This document shows, in pieces, positions 1 to 7,825 of a stretch of DNA of 26,725 nucleotides. The notes under the pieces were generated by a model that had not been told where the DNA came from, did no database searches, and saw only the letters and a program-made list of their open reading frames with translations. Location: assembly GCA_964599655.1 (NCBI GenBank), contig CAZRGV010000086.1, positions 1 to 26,725 of the forward strand, in the 5' to 3' direction. The DNA comes from CAZRGV01 sp964599655. Lineage in GTDB: Bacteria > Planctomycetota > Planctomycetia > Isosphaerales > Isosphaeraceae. Position 1 is the first letter of the stretch, and each line of letters opens with the position of its first letter. Position numbers and translations under genes: made by a program.

Positions 1-495
1 CATGGCATGGGCGATCTGCGACGCGGCCGAGCCGACCCCGCCGCCGACGGCGTGGATCAGGACCCGCTCGCCGGGTCGCAGCTCGCCCTGGGTTTCGAGG
101 GCGTCGTGGGCGGTAAGGAAGACCTCGGGCACGGCGGCTGCGGCCTCGGAGTCGCGGGTCTCGGGGACCGTCACGGCCAGGCGCTCATGGGTAATCACAT
201 ACTCGGCCATCCCTCCGCCGCCGACGATGCCGAAGACCCGGTCGCCGACCTTGTGCGGCCCGATGCAGTCGGGCCCGAGCGACTCGACTTGCCCGGCGTA
301 TTCGAGGCCAAGCAGGTCGGCCGGAGCGCCCGGAGGGGCCGGGTATTGGCCTCGGGCCTGCATCAGGTCGGCCCGGTTGATCCCGGCCGCGCGGACCCGC
401 ACGCGGATCTCGTCCCCCCTCGGCTCCGGCACCGGCACGCGGACGATCTCGATCTCCCCCGTCCCGCCCGGCTTCGCGGCAACAGCGTTCATCAT
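1..495 (-). CDS. NAD(P)H:quinone oxidoreductase / zinc-type alcohol dehydrogenase family protein (3'-truncated by window edge)
   Basis: The minus-strand frame is open from ATG at 495 (a second ATG follows directly at 492) to the window edge, giving 165 residues of a family usually about 325 long. The visible part is the N-terminal GroES-like domain: 'VRAAGINRADLMQARGQY' near residues 33-50, then 'LLGLEYAGQV', a glycine-rich 'VFGIVGGGGMAEY', and the start of the nucleotide-binding domain with 'GERVLIHAVGGGVGSAA'. This pattern is typical of PIG3/QorA-type MDR enzymes, which reduce quinones or other small carbonyl compounds with NADPH in the cytosol. No zinc-ligand cysteine pattern is seen, which fits the quinone-reductase branch. 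It lies 47 bp downstream of csaA on the same strand, so cotranscription is possible, although a small hairpin sits between them. The substrate cannot be predicted, and the C-terminal half lies outside the window. Confidence 0.9.
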   Translation of the reverse strand, partial: MMNAVAAKPGGTGEIEIVRVPVPEPRGDEIRVRVRAAGINRADLMQARGQYPAPPGAPADLLGLEYAGQVESLGPDCIGPHKVGDRVFGIVGGGGMAEYVITHERLAVTVPETRDSEAAAAVPEVFLTAHDALETQGELRPGERVLIHAVGGGVGSAASQIAHAM

Positions 496-532
496 GTCGA
501 TGTGATCCCTTCGTTCCGGTTCGGCCGTTCGC

Positions 533-552
533 CGTCTTCTCTTCAGAAGACG
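533..552 (-). terminator. Small hairpin spanning the csaA stop codon
   Basis: A 7-bp perfect inverted repeat (533-539 and 546-552, CGTCTTC/GAAGACG) with a 6-nt loop holds the TGA stop of the CsaA-like gene in its loop. There is no T-run after it, so it is at best a weak terminator or attenuator between csaA and the oxidoreductase gene. It could also be chance. Confidence 0.25.
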
Positions 553-872
553 CGGCCGCCAAGGGGAACGTCGCGTTCGACGGCCAGGAGCACGACCCGG
601 CCGAGTTCGTCGGGCAGGCCGAGCACGAGGACCTCGGACGCGAACCCGGCGATGCGACGGGGGCCCAGGTTGACCGCCGCGACGACCAGGCGGCCGACAA
701 GGTCGTCGGGCCGGTAGAGGTCGGTCAACTGGGCACTCGAGGTCTTCTGGCCGAGCGGCCCGAAGTCGATCCAGAGCTTGTAGGCCGGCTTGCGGGCCCT
801 CTCGTTCGGCTCGGCGCGGACGATCCGGCCGGCGCGAAGGTCGAGGGTTGCGAAGGCGTCGATCGGGTCCAT
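543..872 (-). CDS. csaA: CsaA-like tRNA-binding domain protein
   Basis: The protein has 109 residues from ATG at 872 and starts 'MDPIDAFATLDLRAGRIV'. It is essentially one tRNA-binding OB-fold domain of the EMAP-II/Trbp111/CsaA family. Characteristic segments are 'DLRAGRIVRAEPNERARKPAYKLWIDFG', spanning residues about 9-36, then 'TSSAQLTDLYRPDDLVGR' and 'VVAAVNLGPRRIAGFASEVLVLG', ending 'LLAVERDVPLGGRVF'. CsaA is described in Bacillus as a secretion-related chaperone, and the fold binds structured RNA; the length matches the family at about 110 residues. I chose the internal ATG at 872 over a longer open frame to 965 because the extra N-terminus is non-homologous and overlaps the upstream gene; GGGGCGGAG directly precedes this ATG. 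It lies 19 bp after the stop of the FG-GAP gene, on the same strand. Confidence 0.9.
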   Translation of the reverse strand: MDPIDAFATLDLRAGRIVRAEPNERARKPAYKLWIDFGPLGQKTSSAQLTDLYRPDDLVGRLVVAAVNLGPRRIAGFASEVLVLGLPDELGRVVLLAVERDVPLGGRVF

Positions 873-891
873 CTCCGCCCCGTGCTTTTGC

Positions 892-2124
892 TTACTGGCC
901 CCGGTTCCAGTAGATCTTGACGTTGTGGGTGGCGCGGCCGCCGGCGATGATGTCGGGCCGTCCATCGCCGTTGAGGTCGGCGGTCAGGGCGTCCTCGCAG
1001 GCCATGCCGCCGTCGTCGATGACGTGCTTGGTCGACCGGACGGCCGAGCCTGCCGGCTCGAGCTCGAGGTCGTAGACCCAGACGCCGGGGCCTTTCGGGG
1101 AGGCGTTCGCGTCGCGCCTCGGATCGCGCTGGCCAATGATGAGTTCCTCGCTGCCGTCGCCGTCGAGGTCGTCGCACCAGACGGCGTGGCCCCAGGTCAC
1201 GCCGCGATCAAGGACCTGCCGGGTGTAGGCGCGCTGGCCGTCGGTGGTGGGGGGGAGGTAGACGACGACCTGGTTGCCGTGCCAGGGCTCGATGGTGGCG
1301 ATATAGGTGTGGCCGTTGGCGAACCGGCCCCGCTTGATCTCGCTGGCCCCTTTGTTGGGCGACGACTCCTGGTCGCCGGTGCCGATCTTGGTCGTGAGCC
1401 ACTGGCCGTCGCGACCCTTGGAGAGCACGAAGACCCCTTCCCAGGCCGCGAGCAGGATGTCGTCGCGGCGGCCGTCGCCGTCGTGATCAACGACCCAGAG
1501 GTTATGGACCGTGTGCAGGTTGTCGCTCAGAACAACCGACGGCCAGGGGGTCTTGGTCGGGTCGTCTGGAATGGTGTAGGCGATGATGTTCACGCCATTT
1601 CCCTCGCCCCAGTTTGGCCCCTTGGTCCCGCGGCCCTGCAAGGGGGCGACGATGAGCTGGGGCTTGCCCGTGCCTCGGACGTCGGCCCATCGGAAGCGGT
1701 GGAGCGTGGGCTCGGCGTGCTCGGTGATGTCGTGGAGGGTCCACTGGCCCGAGGCGTTGCGGCCGACCCACTGGAGCGTGCTGGAGGACTGGGTGTCGGA
1801 CGGTCGCCAGCCGGCGCCCAGGGCGAAGTCGATCTGGCCGTCGCCGTCGATGTCGTGCGGCTGGATGCAGACGTTATCGCGGGCCGTCGCGCCTCGGATG
1901 ATCGTATGTTCGGCCCAGTCGGGGTTGGAGAACCAGACGATGGCGTCCTCGGTCAGGGCGACGACGTCCGGCTTCTGGTCACCGTTGACGTCGGCCACCG
2001 TCAAGGCATAACAGACATTGCCGACGTGAGGGGCGATCTCCTGAGCCTCGAACCTGGGGAAATCGGCCGCCGAGGCCGGAAGGGCAAGGGCCGTCAAGAC
2101 AGCCAGCGCGAGGAGCGATCGCAT
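892..2124 (-). CDS. Secreted FG-GAP/VCBS repeat protein
   Basis: This is a 410-residue protein with a clear Sec signal peptide (MRSLLALAVLTALALPASA, cleavage expected after ASA). The rest carries repeated Asp/Gly calcium-loop blades of the FG-GAP/VCBS type: 'DVNGDQKPDVVAL', 'DIDGDGQIDFALGAGW', 'DHDGDGRRDDILLAAW', 'DLDGDGSEELIIGQ' and 'DLNGDGRPDIIAGG', about five to seven blades of a seven-blade beta-propeller. Such proteins are extracellular or periplasmic in planctomycetes and are very numerous there; the partner or ligand is unknown. A TTG at 2139 would add five residues, but the ATG at 2124 places the signal peptide conventionally. The gene is followed 19 bp later by csaA on the same strand. 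No catalytic domain is visible, so a structural or adhesive role is an inference only. Confidence 0.9.
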   Translation of the reverse strand: MRSLLALAVLTALALPASAADFPRFEAQEIAPHVGNVCYALTVADVNGDQKPDVVALTEDAIVWFSNPDWAEHTIIRGATARDNVCIQPHDIDGDGQIDFALGAGWRPSDTQSSSTLQWVGRNASGQWTLHDITEHAEPTLHRFRWADVRGTGKPQLIVAPLQGRGTKGPNWGEGNGVNIIAYTIPDDPTKTPWPSVVLSDNLHTVHNLWVVDHDGDGRRDDILLAAWEGVFVLSKGRDGQWLTTKIGTGDQESSPNKGASEIKRGRFANGHTYIATIEPWHGNQVVVYLPPTTDGQRAYTRQVLDRGVTWGHAVWCDDLDGDGSEELIIGQRDPRRDANASPKGPGVWVYDLELEPAGSAVRSTKHVIDDGGMACEDALTADLNGDGRPDIIAGGRATHNVKIYWNRGQ

Positions 2125-2320
2125 GGTGGGGCGTCTCAATCCTGATCCTGGGACCCGGCGTGCCGGGGGACCCCGCCGATGCTCCGCGACCGGAGCGGTG
2201 CCGGCCGTCGCCTCGGTTCTCGGTCATCGGCCCCGAGGGTCCGGTCGCCCCAGGAGACGGGGCGGCCGGGTCCCTCCAAGGATGGCCGATCCGTTCGCTC
2301 GATGCCAGTGGGAACCGCTT

Positions 2321-2356
2321 CCGCCTCCGCCTCCGCCCCCGCCCCCGCCCCCGCCG
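2321..2356. repeat. CCGCCN hexamer tract (6 tandem copies)
   Basis: Six consecutive hexamers, CCGCCT twice, CCGCCC three times and CCGCCG once, lie in the 269-bp intergenic region between the Csp1-like gene and the FG-GAP gene. Read on the minus strand this is a (GGGCGG)n tract in the upstream region of the FG-GAP gene. It is a low-complexity, slippage-prone microsatellite. The rest of 2125-2393 shows no convincing gene. Confidence 0.85.
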
Positions 2357-2393
2357 CGCGGGAAACCGGTCCCAGCCGGGGGATGTCGTCGGG

Positions 2394-2861
2394 TCAGGTT
2401 CCGTGGTGGTGGCCGGCGTGCGCCTTGGCCATCTCGCGGCAGGCCGTCTCGCACTCACGGCACGACTTGCCGCAGGCCGCCACCTGGTCGGACTTGACGG
2501 AGGACGACTCGCAGACCTCGGCGCAGGCGCGGCAGGCGTCGGCACAGGCACTATGGGCCATCGTGGCCATCGGGCTCGACCGGGCCATGAGCGTGACGGC
2601 CAGAACACAGAACTCCTGGCAGTCCATCGCCATCTGGTGGATCTTCGCGTGCTCGGCCGGATGGGACGCGTTGTCTCGGATCTTGTCCAGGCAGTGGGCG
2701 GCCGTCTCGTTACAGACCAGGGCGCAACGGCCGATGGTCTCCAGATGTTGCTTGTGGGCGGCGTGGTCGTGGTGGGGATCGTCGGCCCGAACGTGTTGTC
2801 CGGCCAGGGCAACCGCGCCGGCACCCAGTCCCAGGGCGCTCAACATCTCGCGTCGGTTCAT
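2394..2861 (-). CDS. Tat-exported copper storage protein-like four-helix bundle (Csp1-like, DUF326-type)
   Basis: The protein has 155 residues from ATG at 2861 and is preceded by a strong AAGGAGAA ribosome site. The N-terminus 'MNRREMLSALGLGAGAVALAG' is a twin-arginine signal. The mature part has 13 cysteines arranged with helical spacing: 'GRCALVCNETAAHCL', 'MDCQEFCV', 'SACADACRACAEVC' and 'VAACGKSCRECETAC'. Copper storage protein Csp1 of methanotrophs is also a Tat-exported four-helix bundle that fills its core with Cu(I) bound to 13 cysteines; the matching count is striking. Both ends are His-rich ('DDPHHDHAAHKQH' and 'AHAGHHHGT'), suggesting extra metal-loading sites. The inferred role is periplasmic Cu(I) sequestration. 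A longer open frame (to 2999) lacks homology and a ribosome site. No copper enzyme or CopZ/CopA homologue is adjacent. Confidence 0.85.
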   Translation of the reverse strand: MNRREMLSALGLGAGAVALAGQHVRADDPHHDHAAHKQHLETIGRCALVCNETAAHCLDKIRDNASHPAEHAKIHQMAMDCQEFCVLAVTLMARSSPMATMAHSACADACRACAEVCESSSVKSDQVAACGKSCRECETACREMAKAHAGHHHGT

Positions 2862-2985
2862 CCTCGATTCTCCTTCCCGGTGTTCGGTCGTGGGGGGGAT
2901 TCGACGGCGAGCCGGCGGGTCGAAAACGCGTGGCAAGGGCCCGACCGGCGCGTCGTGCCCCGGCACCTGACACAGACGACAGGTT

Positions 2986-2999
2986 TTGGCCGGGGCCAA
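2986..2999. promoter_or_regulatory. Palindromic TTGGCC-GG-GGCCAA site upstream of the Csp1-like gene
   Basis: A 6-bp perfect inverted repeat with a 2-bp spacer lies about 125 bp upstream of the Csp1-like start. It could be an operator for a dimeric regulator, but GC-rich palindromes are common here and no regulator is identified. Apart from this, the 278-bp gap 2862-3139 shows nothing recognisable. Confidence 0.2.
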
Positions 3000-3139
3000 C
3001 GGTCTTCGCCTGCAAACAGTGGGCCCGATCCGCCACGGTCGAACCGAATCGCGGCCGGTCGGTGGAACGCGGGACGAAGCCCAGATCGCCAGCGTCCCCC
3101 AGTTTGAACGGCTCGGGAGGGCTCCGGGCCGGTCGGCGA

Positions 3140-4591
3140 TTACAGGTCCCAGACCCTTGTGCCGGCGTGGTAGAAGGAGACGATGCCGTCCTCGCTGACC
3201 TTGAGAACGGGGCCGTGGAGGCTGGCGACGAGCGCGGCGGTGGTCCGGGCCCCTTCGGCCAGGGACAAGCTCGGCAGGTCGGCGGCGTCGTCCTGGCGGA
3301 GGATCGCGCCAAAGGCGAGCAACCGGCCCGAGTGGTCGGTGACGAGGGCGCCATCGAGGCTGGCCATGGCTTCGAGCACGGTCGGGTCGAGCTCAATGGC
3401 GTTGCGGCCTCGAGCCAGGTAGTGCAAGGCGCGTCGGGCCAGCGGGTCGCGCGGGGCGAGTTCCGGGGGCGGTCCGGGAGCCGGTTCGTCGGTCAGCAGG
3501 TCGTGGCGGTTGACCAGCCGGCCCACGGCCTGTTCGGGCGCGTCGACCACAACGAACAGGCCGCCTTGACGTGCCTCGGCCATGTTCAGGGCCGCCTGGA
3601 AGAGGCCCCGCGCCAGGGCCGGGCAAACGACCGCCTCGCGCCAGGAGGCGAACTTCGAGAACGGGTCGAGAATCCGCCATCGGCCGTGGGCGAAGCCGAA
3701 CGCCTGCGTGCCCGAGGCGAACAGCTTGATCTCCTGGTTCGGGCTGAGGACCAGGCAAACGTGCCCACCGACGCGGGTGGCCCGGGCATGCGGCTCGTAG
3801 ATCCGGGCGCAGGGGACCTCCGAGTCGCCGACGTCAGGAACTTCCGAGGCCCAACGGGCCACGTCGATGATGTCGGTCAGCCGTCCGGCGCGGTCGACGA
3901 GGAAGAGCGTTCGTCGGCCGTCGCAGAGCCGGTGGATGCTCTTCAGGCCAGTCAGCTCGACGCCGTAGGGCAAGGCATCGGGCGCGGTGGGCCGCAGGGG
4001 GTGGTTGGGGTCGTCGCGAGGGCCCAGCAGCAAGGCGCCGGTCGAGACCCGGTGGTTCTCGTAGGTCGAGAGGGCGGCCGTCCGCAAGGTCTGGATCGTG
4101 GCGGCGATCCGGCTCGGCCGTGGGGCAGGGGGGGCATACGCCCAGGGCTCGACGTAGGCCGCGACGTAGTGGTCGTCGCTGCCGCCCCGGTACAGTTCCA
4201 GCCGGGTCTGGGTCTTGACCTGGAACAGGTGATAATAGCGCAGGCTGAGCACCGCGCCGATGGCCTGGACCATCCGCAGGTCCTGGGGCGAGAGCCGGCC
4301 GCCGTCCCGGAGCGCCAGCCGGTAGCGGCTACCGAAGAGCTCGATCAGGTCGGCCTCGAGGTCGTCCCCCTCGATCAACCGGAAGTTGGGCCCGACGGCG
4401 CGCTGGCCGGGCTCGGAACCGCCGGGATGCGGCTCGAAGACAGCCTGGGGGAAGAACGCGAGCAGGTCGCGGCGGAAGATGCCCACGAACAGCTCGCCGA
4501 CCGCCTGCGCGTCGCGAAGGCCCTCGGCCACGAGCAGGTGGGAGGGCATCATCGCCCCCCATTCCGTCGGCCCGTCGATTCTAGGTCGCAT
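3140..4591 (-). CDS. DisA_N / diadenylate cyclase (DAC)-like protein with N-terminal sensor region (DACNV-like)
   Basis: The protein has 483 residues from ATG at 4591, with CAAGGAGGAG just upstream. The C-terminal part, about residues 325-483, resembles the DAC nucleotide-cyclase fold: 'GGLFVVVD' (343-350), the first active-site motif in 'SLDGALVTDHSGRLLAFGAIL' (411-431, Asp413-Gly414-Ala415), then 'EGARTTAALVASLHGPVLKVSEDGIVSF'. In canonical DACs the second motif is an Arg-His-Arg in a G-(T/S)-R-H-R context; here the corresponding residues are Arg449-Thr450-Thr451, so catalysis of c-di-AMP synthesis is uncertain. The N-terminal 300 residues look like the 'probable sensor domain' associated with DAC-like domains in many bacteria; the assignment to DACNV is from memory of the family and is tentative. 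No membrane segments are apparent, so it is probably cytosolic. Transcribed divergently from the CmoB-like gene. Confidence 0.8.
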   Translation of the reverse strand: MRPRIDGPTEWGAMMPSHLLVAEGLRDAQAVGELFVGIFRRDLLAFFPQAVFEPHPGGSEPGQRAVGPNFRLIEGDDLEADLIELFGSRYRLALRDGGRLSPQDLRMVQAIGAVLSLRYYHLFQVKTQTRLELYRGGSDDHYVAAYVEPWAYAPPAPRPSRIAATIQTLRTAALSTYENHRVSTGALLLGPRDDPNHPLRPTAPDALPYGVELTGLKSIHRLCDGRRTLFLVDRAGRLTDIIDVARWASEVPDVGDSEVPCARIYEPHARATRVGGHVCLVLSPNQEIKLFASGTQAFGFAHGRWRILDPFSKFASWREAVVCPALARGLFQAALNMAEARQGGLFVVVDAPEQAVGRLVNRHDLLTDEPAPGPPPELAPRDPLARRALHYLARGRNAIELDPTVLEAMASLDGALVTDHSGRLLAFGAILRQDDAADLPSLSLAEGARTTAALVASLHGPVLKVSEDGIVSFYHAGTRVWDL

Positions 4592-4803
4592 CGCGCACTC
4601 CTCCTTGAGTGGACCGCACCGGACCGGCGACCGGGGATGATACCCGAATTCGCCCCCGGAGGGGAAGCGCGGGTTGGCCAGGCCGCAACCTCGCGACAGG
4701 CCGCGACTTGCCTCGCCGGACCGACCCCGCCAACTGCCATTGCGGCCCGAGGCCGTCGCGGCTAACTTGACCGGCGACCCCACCACGAGCCTGGGAGACG
4801 GCC

Positions 4804-5571
4804 ATGGGCGGCGACGACTCGTTCGAGGATGCCACCAGCCGCGACGAGCTGCTCTCGCACGTTGCGCGCTACCGCTGGATGCACACAATCGACCTTGGCA
4901 ATGGACGGCAAACCCCCGGTCAGTGGGGTCCGCCGCCCTCGTTCCTGGTCCGGGCCCTCGACGATATCGACTTCCGGGGCAAGAAAGTCCTCGACATCGG
5001 CTGCTGGGACGGCCTCTGGTCGTTCGAGGCCGAGCGTCGAGGGGCGGCCGAGGTCTACGCCACCGACTTCGTCCGGCATCGCCCGCACCGAGGCCAGCCG
5101 ACCTTCCGCCTCGCCCAGAAGATCCTGGGCTCGAAGGCCCGTTACATCCCCGACCTGTCGGTCTACGACGTCGAGCGCCTGGGCATTCGCGACTTCGACG
5201 TGGTGCTCTTCTGCGGGGTGTACTACCACCTGAAGCATCCCTTGCTCGCCCTGACCCGCTTGCGGCGGGTGATCCGCGACGGCGGCCTGATCCTCGTCGA
5301 GGGGGAGACGATTCCCTCGGATCGGAACATCGCCGAGTTCTACTATCACGAGTCGTACAAGAACGACGTCTCGAACTGGTGGATTCCCTCCATTCGATGC
5401 CTTCGGGAGTGGGTCGAGTGCTCGTTCTTCCGCATCCGGCACGAGTCGTCGCCCGACGAGCCGCCCAAGACGCGCCATGCGATCCTCGCCGAGGCCGTCC
5501 GACGCACTGACCCGAATTACGCCTTCCCCGACGACGACCTCTCCGCGTTCGACCTGAATACGTACCCGTAA
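4804..5571 (+). CDS. CmoB-like class I SAM-dependent methyltransferase (DUF1698 type)
   Basis: This is a 255-residue soluble protein. Residues 21-42 ('ARYRWMHTIDLGNGRQTPGQ...') and the SAM-binding motif I 'KVLDIGCWDGLWSFE' (61-75) match the catalytic half of the CmoB family, followed by 'YATDF' (acidic end of strand 2) and 'DVVLFCGVYYHLKHP' (motif IV). CmoB transfers a carboxymethyl group from carboxy-SAM to tRNA wobble uridine in gamma-proteobacteria and is about 320 residues; this protein lacks the N-terminal part and no CmoA gene is seen here. It may therefore be an ordinary SAM methyltransferase on an unknown small-molecule or RNA substrate. GGGAGACGGCC precedes the ATG. The 212-bp region 4592-4803 separates it from the divergent DAC-like gene and should hold both promoters, though I see no clear consensus elements. 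Confidence 0.85.
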   Translation: MGGDDSFEDATSRDELLSHVARYRWMHTIDLGNGRQTPGQWGPPPSFLVRALDDIDFRGKKVLDIGCWDGLWSFEAERRGAAEVYATDFVRHRPHRGQPTFRLAQKILGSKARYIPDLSVYDVERLGIRDFDVVLFCGVYYHLKHPLLALTRLRRVIRDGGLILVEGETIPSDRNIAEFYYHESYKNDVSNWWIPSIRCLREWVECSFFRIRHESSPDEPPKTRHAILAEAVRRTDPNYAFPDDDLSAFDLNTYP

Positions 5572-5641
5572 ACGCGTTCAGAGGACGGGGCCCACCCTGC
5601 GGGGCGAGAGACGAAACGCCTTCCCGTCGATGGATTCCCGA

Positions 5642-7609
5642 TTAGACGATAATCCGGTTGCCCCAGTTCATGACGCCAGGATCGGCCTTGAGAACGGCGA
5701 GGGGCGTGGGCCGTCTCAGGTCGTTCTGGAACCAGAGCGCGGCGGTGGTGTCCTTGGCCTCGGTTGCGTTGAGAATCGCCAGGGCGACGTCTCCGCGGGA
5801 GGCGCCCGTCGCGAGCCGATTGAGCCAGTACGAGGCCCCATTCGGGTCGGGTTCACGGCCGAGCACGGCGCGGTAGAGACCGGCGACGAAGCCGGCGTTC
5901 GTGCCGCCGTTGTTGGCGAAGAACTCGGACGACGAGAGGATTCTCGCCCGGATGCTGGCGTCGCCGGCACCGCTGGCCGGCGCGTTGGCCCAGTCGACAA
6001 TCGGGTGGATCGTCTTGATCTGCTGGAGGTCGGCGTTCCAACCAAGGTCGGACAGGAACCAGCGGGCGATCTTGGTGCGCTGGGCTTCGATCGAGCTGGC
6101 AATCCCATAGGCAACGTCCGATCGGCTGGAGCCCGACGCCAGCCGGCCGAGCCAGTACGACGCGCCGCCCGGGTCGGGCGCCCGGCCGAGCAGGTCGCGA
6201 TAGAGGGCGTTGACGAATCCTTGCGGCGTCGCGCCGTTGACCTGGTAATACTCGTCGGAACCGAGAATCAGGGCGTGGATCTGGTCGCTGGGGGCCGGCG
6301 GCAAAACGGGCAGAACGGTCGCGCTGACCGGCGGCGGGCTGCTCGAAGGCGGCGGGCTGCTGACCGCGCCTCCGACGGCCGACGCGGCATCGACGATCCC
6401 GCCGGTGACGGTCAGGCCGGTCAGGCTGGGCAGCGGCTTCGCGGTCGCGAGCACCTGCTGGACCAGTTGCGTCGCCGACCAGTTCGGATGGAGGCCGACA
6501 ACCAGCGAGACAACCCCCGCGACGAACGGCGTGGCCATCGAGGTGCCCGAGTAGCTGGCGTAACCGTGGGGAACCGTGCTGAGAATGTCGACGCCGGGTG
6601 CCGCGATGTCGACCGTTTTGACGCCGTAGTTGGAGAAGCTGGCGAGATTCCCGGAGGCATCGATGGCGGCGACGCTGATCTGGTTGGGCAGACGGTCGAG
6701 CGCGGGGTAACTGGGGGTGATGTCGTTGTTGGCCGACTCGTTGCCGGCGGCGGTGACGAAGACCACGCCCTGGTTGCCGGCATAGCGGATGGCGTCGTCA
6801 AGGGCCTGCGAGTAATCGGGGCCGCCCCAGCTCGCGTTGATGACCCGGGCACCGTGCTGCACGGCGTAATAGATGGCCTGCACGGCGTTGTCGACCGAGC
6901 CGGAGCCATCCGAGCCGATGAACTTGAGGATCATCAGCCGGGCGTTCCAATTGACCCCGGCGACGCCGTAGGCATTGTTGCTCGCCGCGCCGAGAATGCC
7001 GGCGACGTGCGTGCCATGCCCGAGGCCGTCGTTGATATTGGCGTTGTTGTTGACGAAGTTCCAGCCGTGGACGTCGTCGACAAAGCCGTCCTGGTCGTCA
7101 TCCCGGCCGTTGCCGGCGACCTCGTTGGGGTTGGTCCAGAGCCGCCCAGCCAGCTCGGGGTTGGTGGTGTCGATGCCGCTATCGATGATGGCGACGATGG
7201 TCGAGGCGCTTCCCGTCGTGACCTGCCAGGCCTGGGGGGCATCGATATCGACGTTGTTCGGGTTGTTCAAGGCCCATTGCTGGCCGAACTTCGGGTCGTT
7301 GGGAACCACCGCATCGAGCCGGATCAGGCGGTTCGGCTCGGCGTAGCGCACGACCGGGCTTCGCTCGATTTGGGGCAAGACCACGTCGAGGTTCACCCCG
7401 GAACCTGGCTGAACCATCACGGGACCGCCGGGGAACGATTCGAGCACCTGGGCGCGCAAGAGGCCGAGAATCGAACTCATCGCCCGGGTCGAGACGCCGG
7501 GGACGAATCCCAGCATGAGCGTGTTACCGGGATCGACGCTGAGAAGGGTGCGGCTCTCCAGAACCTCGAGCCGCGGCGCGAAGAACGCGCGGCGGAGCGG
7601 ACGTGCCAT
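5642..7609 (-). CDS. Secreted subtilisin-like S8 serine protease with two DUF4214 repeats
   Basis: The protein has 655 residues. The N-terminus 'APRLEVLESRTLLSVD' is the short planctomycete export-associated motif in place of a conventional signal peptide. A pro-region (about 25-100) contains an inhibitor-I9-like stretch. The S8 domain has all catalytic residues: Asp143 in 'VAIIDSGID', His198 in 'GHGTHVAG', oxyanion Asn290 in 'TAAGNES', and Ser357 in 'GTSMATPFVAG'. Ca-binding-like loops include 'DDDQDGFVDDVHGWNFV'. A Pro/Ser linker (about 417-440) leads to two DUF4214 repeats, 'FVNALYRDLLGRAPDPGGAS' (465 onward) and 'FVAGLYRAVLGREPDPNGAS' (574 onward). DUF4214 repeats occur in surface proteins and are often thought to aid attachment. 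It is likely an extracellular proprotein-processed peptidase. It converges with the CmoB-like gene (70-bp gap). Confidence 0.95.
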   Translation of the reverse strand: MARPLRRAFFAPRLEVLESRTLLSVDPGNTLMLGFVPGVSTRAMSSILGLLRAQVLESFPGGPVMVQPGSGVNLDVVLPQIERSPVVRYAEPNRLIRLDAVVPNDPKFGQQWALNNPNNVDIDAPQAWQVTTGSASTIVAIIDSGIDTTNPELAGRLWTNPNEVAGNGRDDDQDGFVDDVHGWNFVNNNANINDGLGHGTHVAGILGAASNNAYGVAGVNWNARLMILKFIGSDGSGSVDNAVQAIYYAVQHGARVINASWGGPDYSQALDDAIRYAGNQGVVFVTAAGNESANNDITPSYPALDRLPNQISVAAIDASGNLASFSNYGVKTVDIAAPGVDILSTVPHGYASYSGTSMATPFVAGVVSLVVGLHPNWSATQLVQQVLATAKPLPSLTGLTVTGGIVDAASAVGGAVSSPPPSSSPPPVSATVLPVLPPAPSDQIHALILGSDEYYQVNGATPQGFVNALYRDLLGRAPDPGGASYWLGRLASGSSRSDVAYGIASSIEAQRTKIARWFLSDLGWNADLQQIKTIHPIVDWANAPASGAGDASIRARILSSSEFFANNGGTNAGFVAGLYRAVLGREPDPNGASYWLNRLATGASRGDVALAILNATEAKDTTAALWFQNDLRRPTPLAVLKADPGVMNWGNRIIV

Positions 7610-7825
7610 GGATGTCTCGTCAAAGGTGCGAACACAAAGGAGCCGTCAACGATCCATTGAAGTGAATTCTAGGAGAAGGATACTCACGAGAAGGGATCGT
7701 GGCCAATGGCCGAACGAGATTTCTTAGGCGGGTTGCCTGCAAGACCGGAACTCGTCGCGATCGGGACAATCTCCACTCGGCTGGGATCGATTCCCGATTT
7801 TTTCTCAAGCGTGAGGGCCGGTTTT

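Noticed and set aside
790..2145. 451-residue plus-strand open frame opposite the FG-GAP gene
   Set aside because: It is an antisense shadow: low-complexity Val/Gly/Asp composition, no domain, and the minus frame has a signal peptide and clear FG-GAP repeats.
2930..4765. 611-residue plus-strand open frame opposite the DAC-like gene
   Set aside because: It is an antisense shadow caused by G/C third-position bias; the minus frame has motifs and a ribosome site.
5572..5641. Terminator between the convergent CmoB-like and subtilisin genes
   Set aside because: Only short imperfect GCCC/GGGC pairings are present, with no T-run; not strong enough to list.
5630..7660. 676-residue plus-strand open frame opposite the subtilisin gene
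   Set aside because: It is antisense to a protein with a complete catalytic triad; its own composition is repetitive Val/Asp/Gly without family features.
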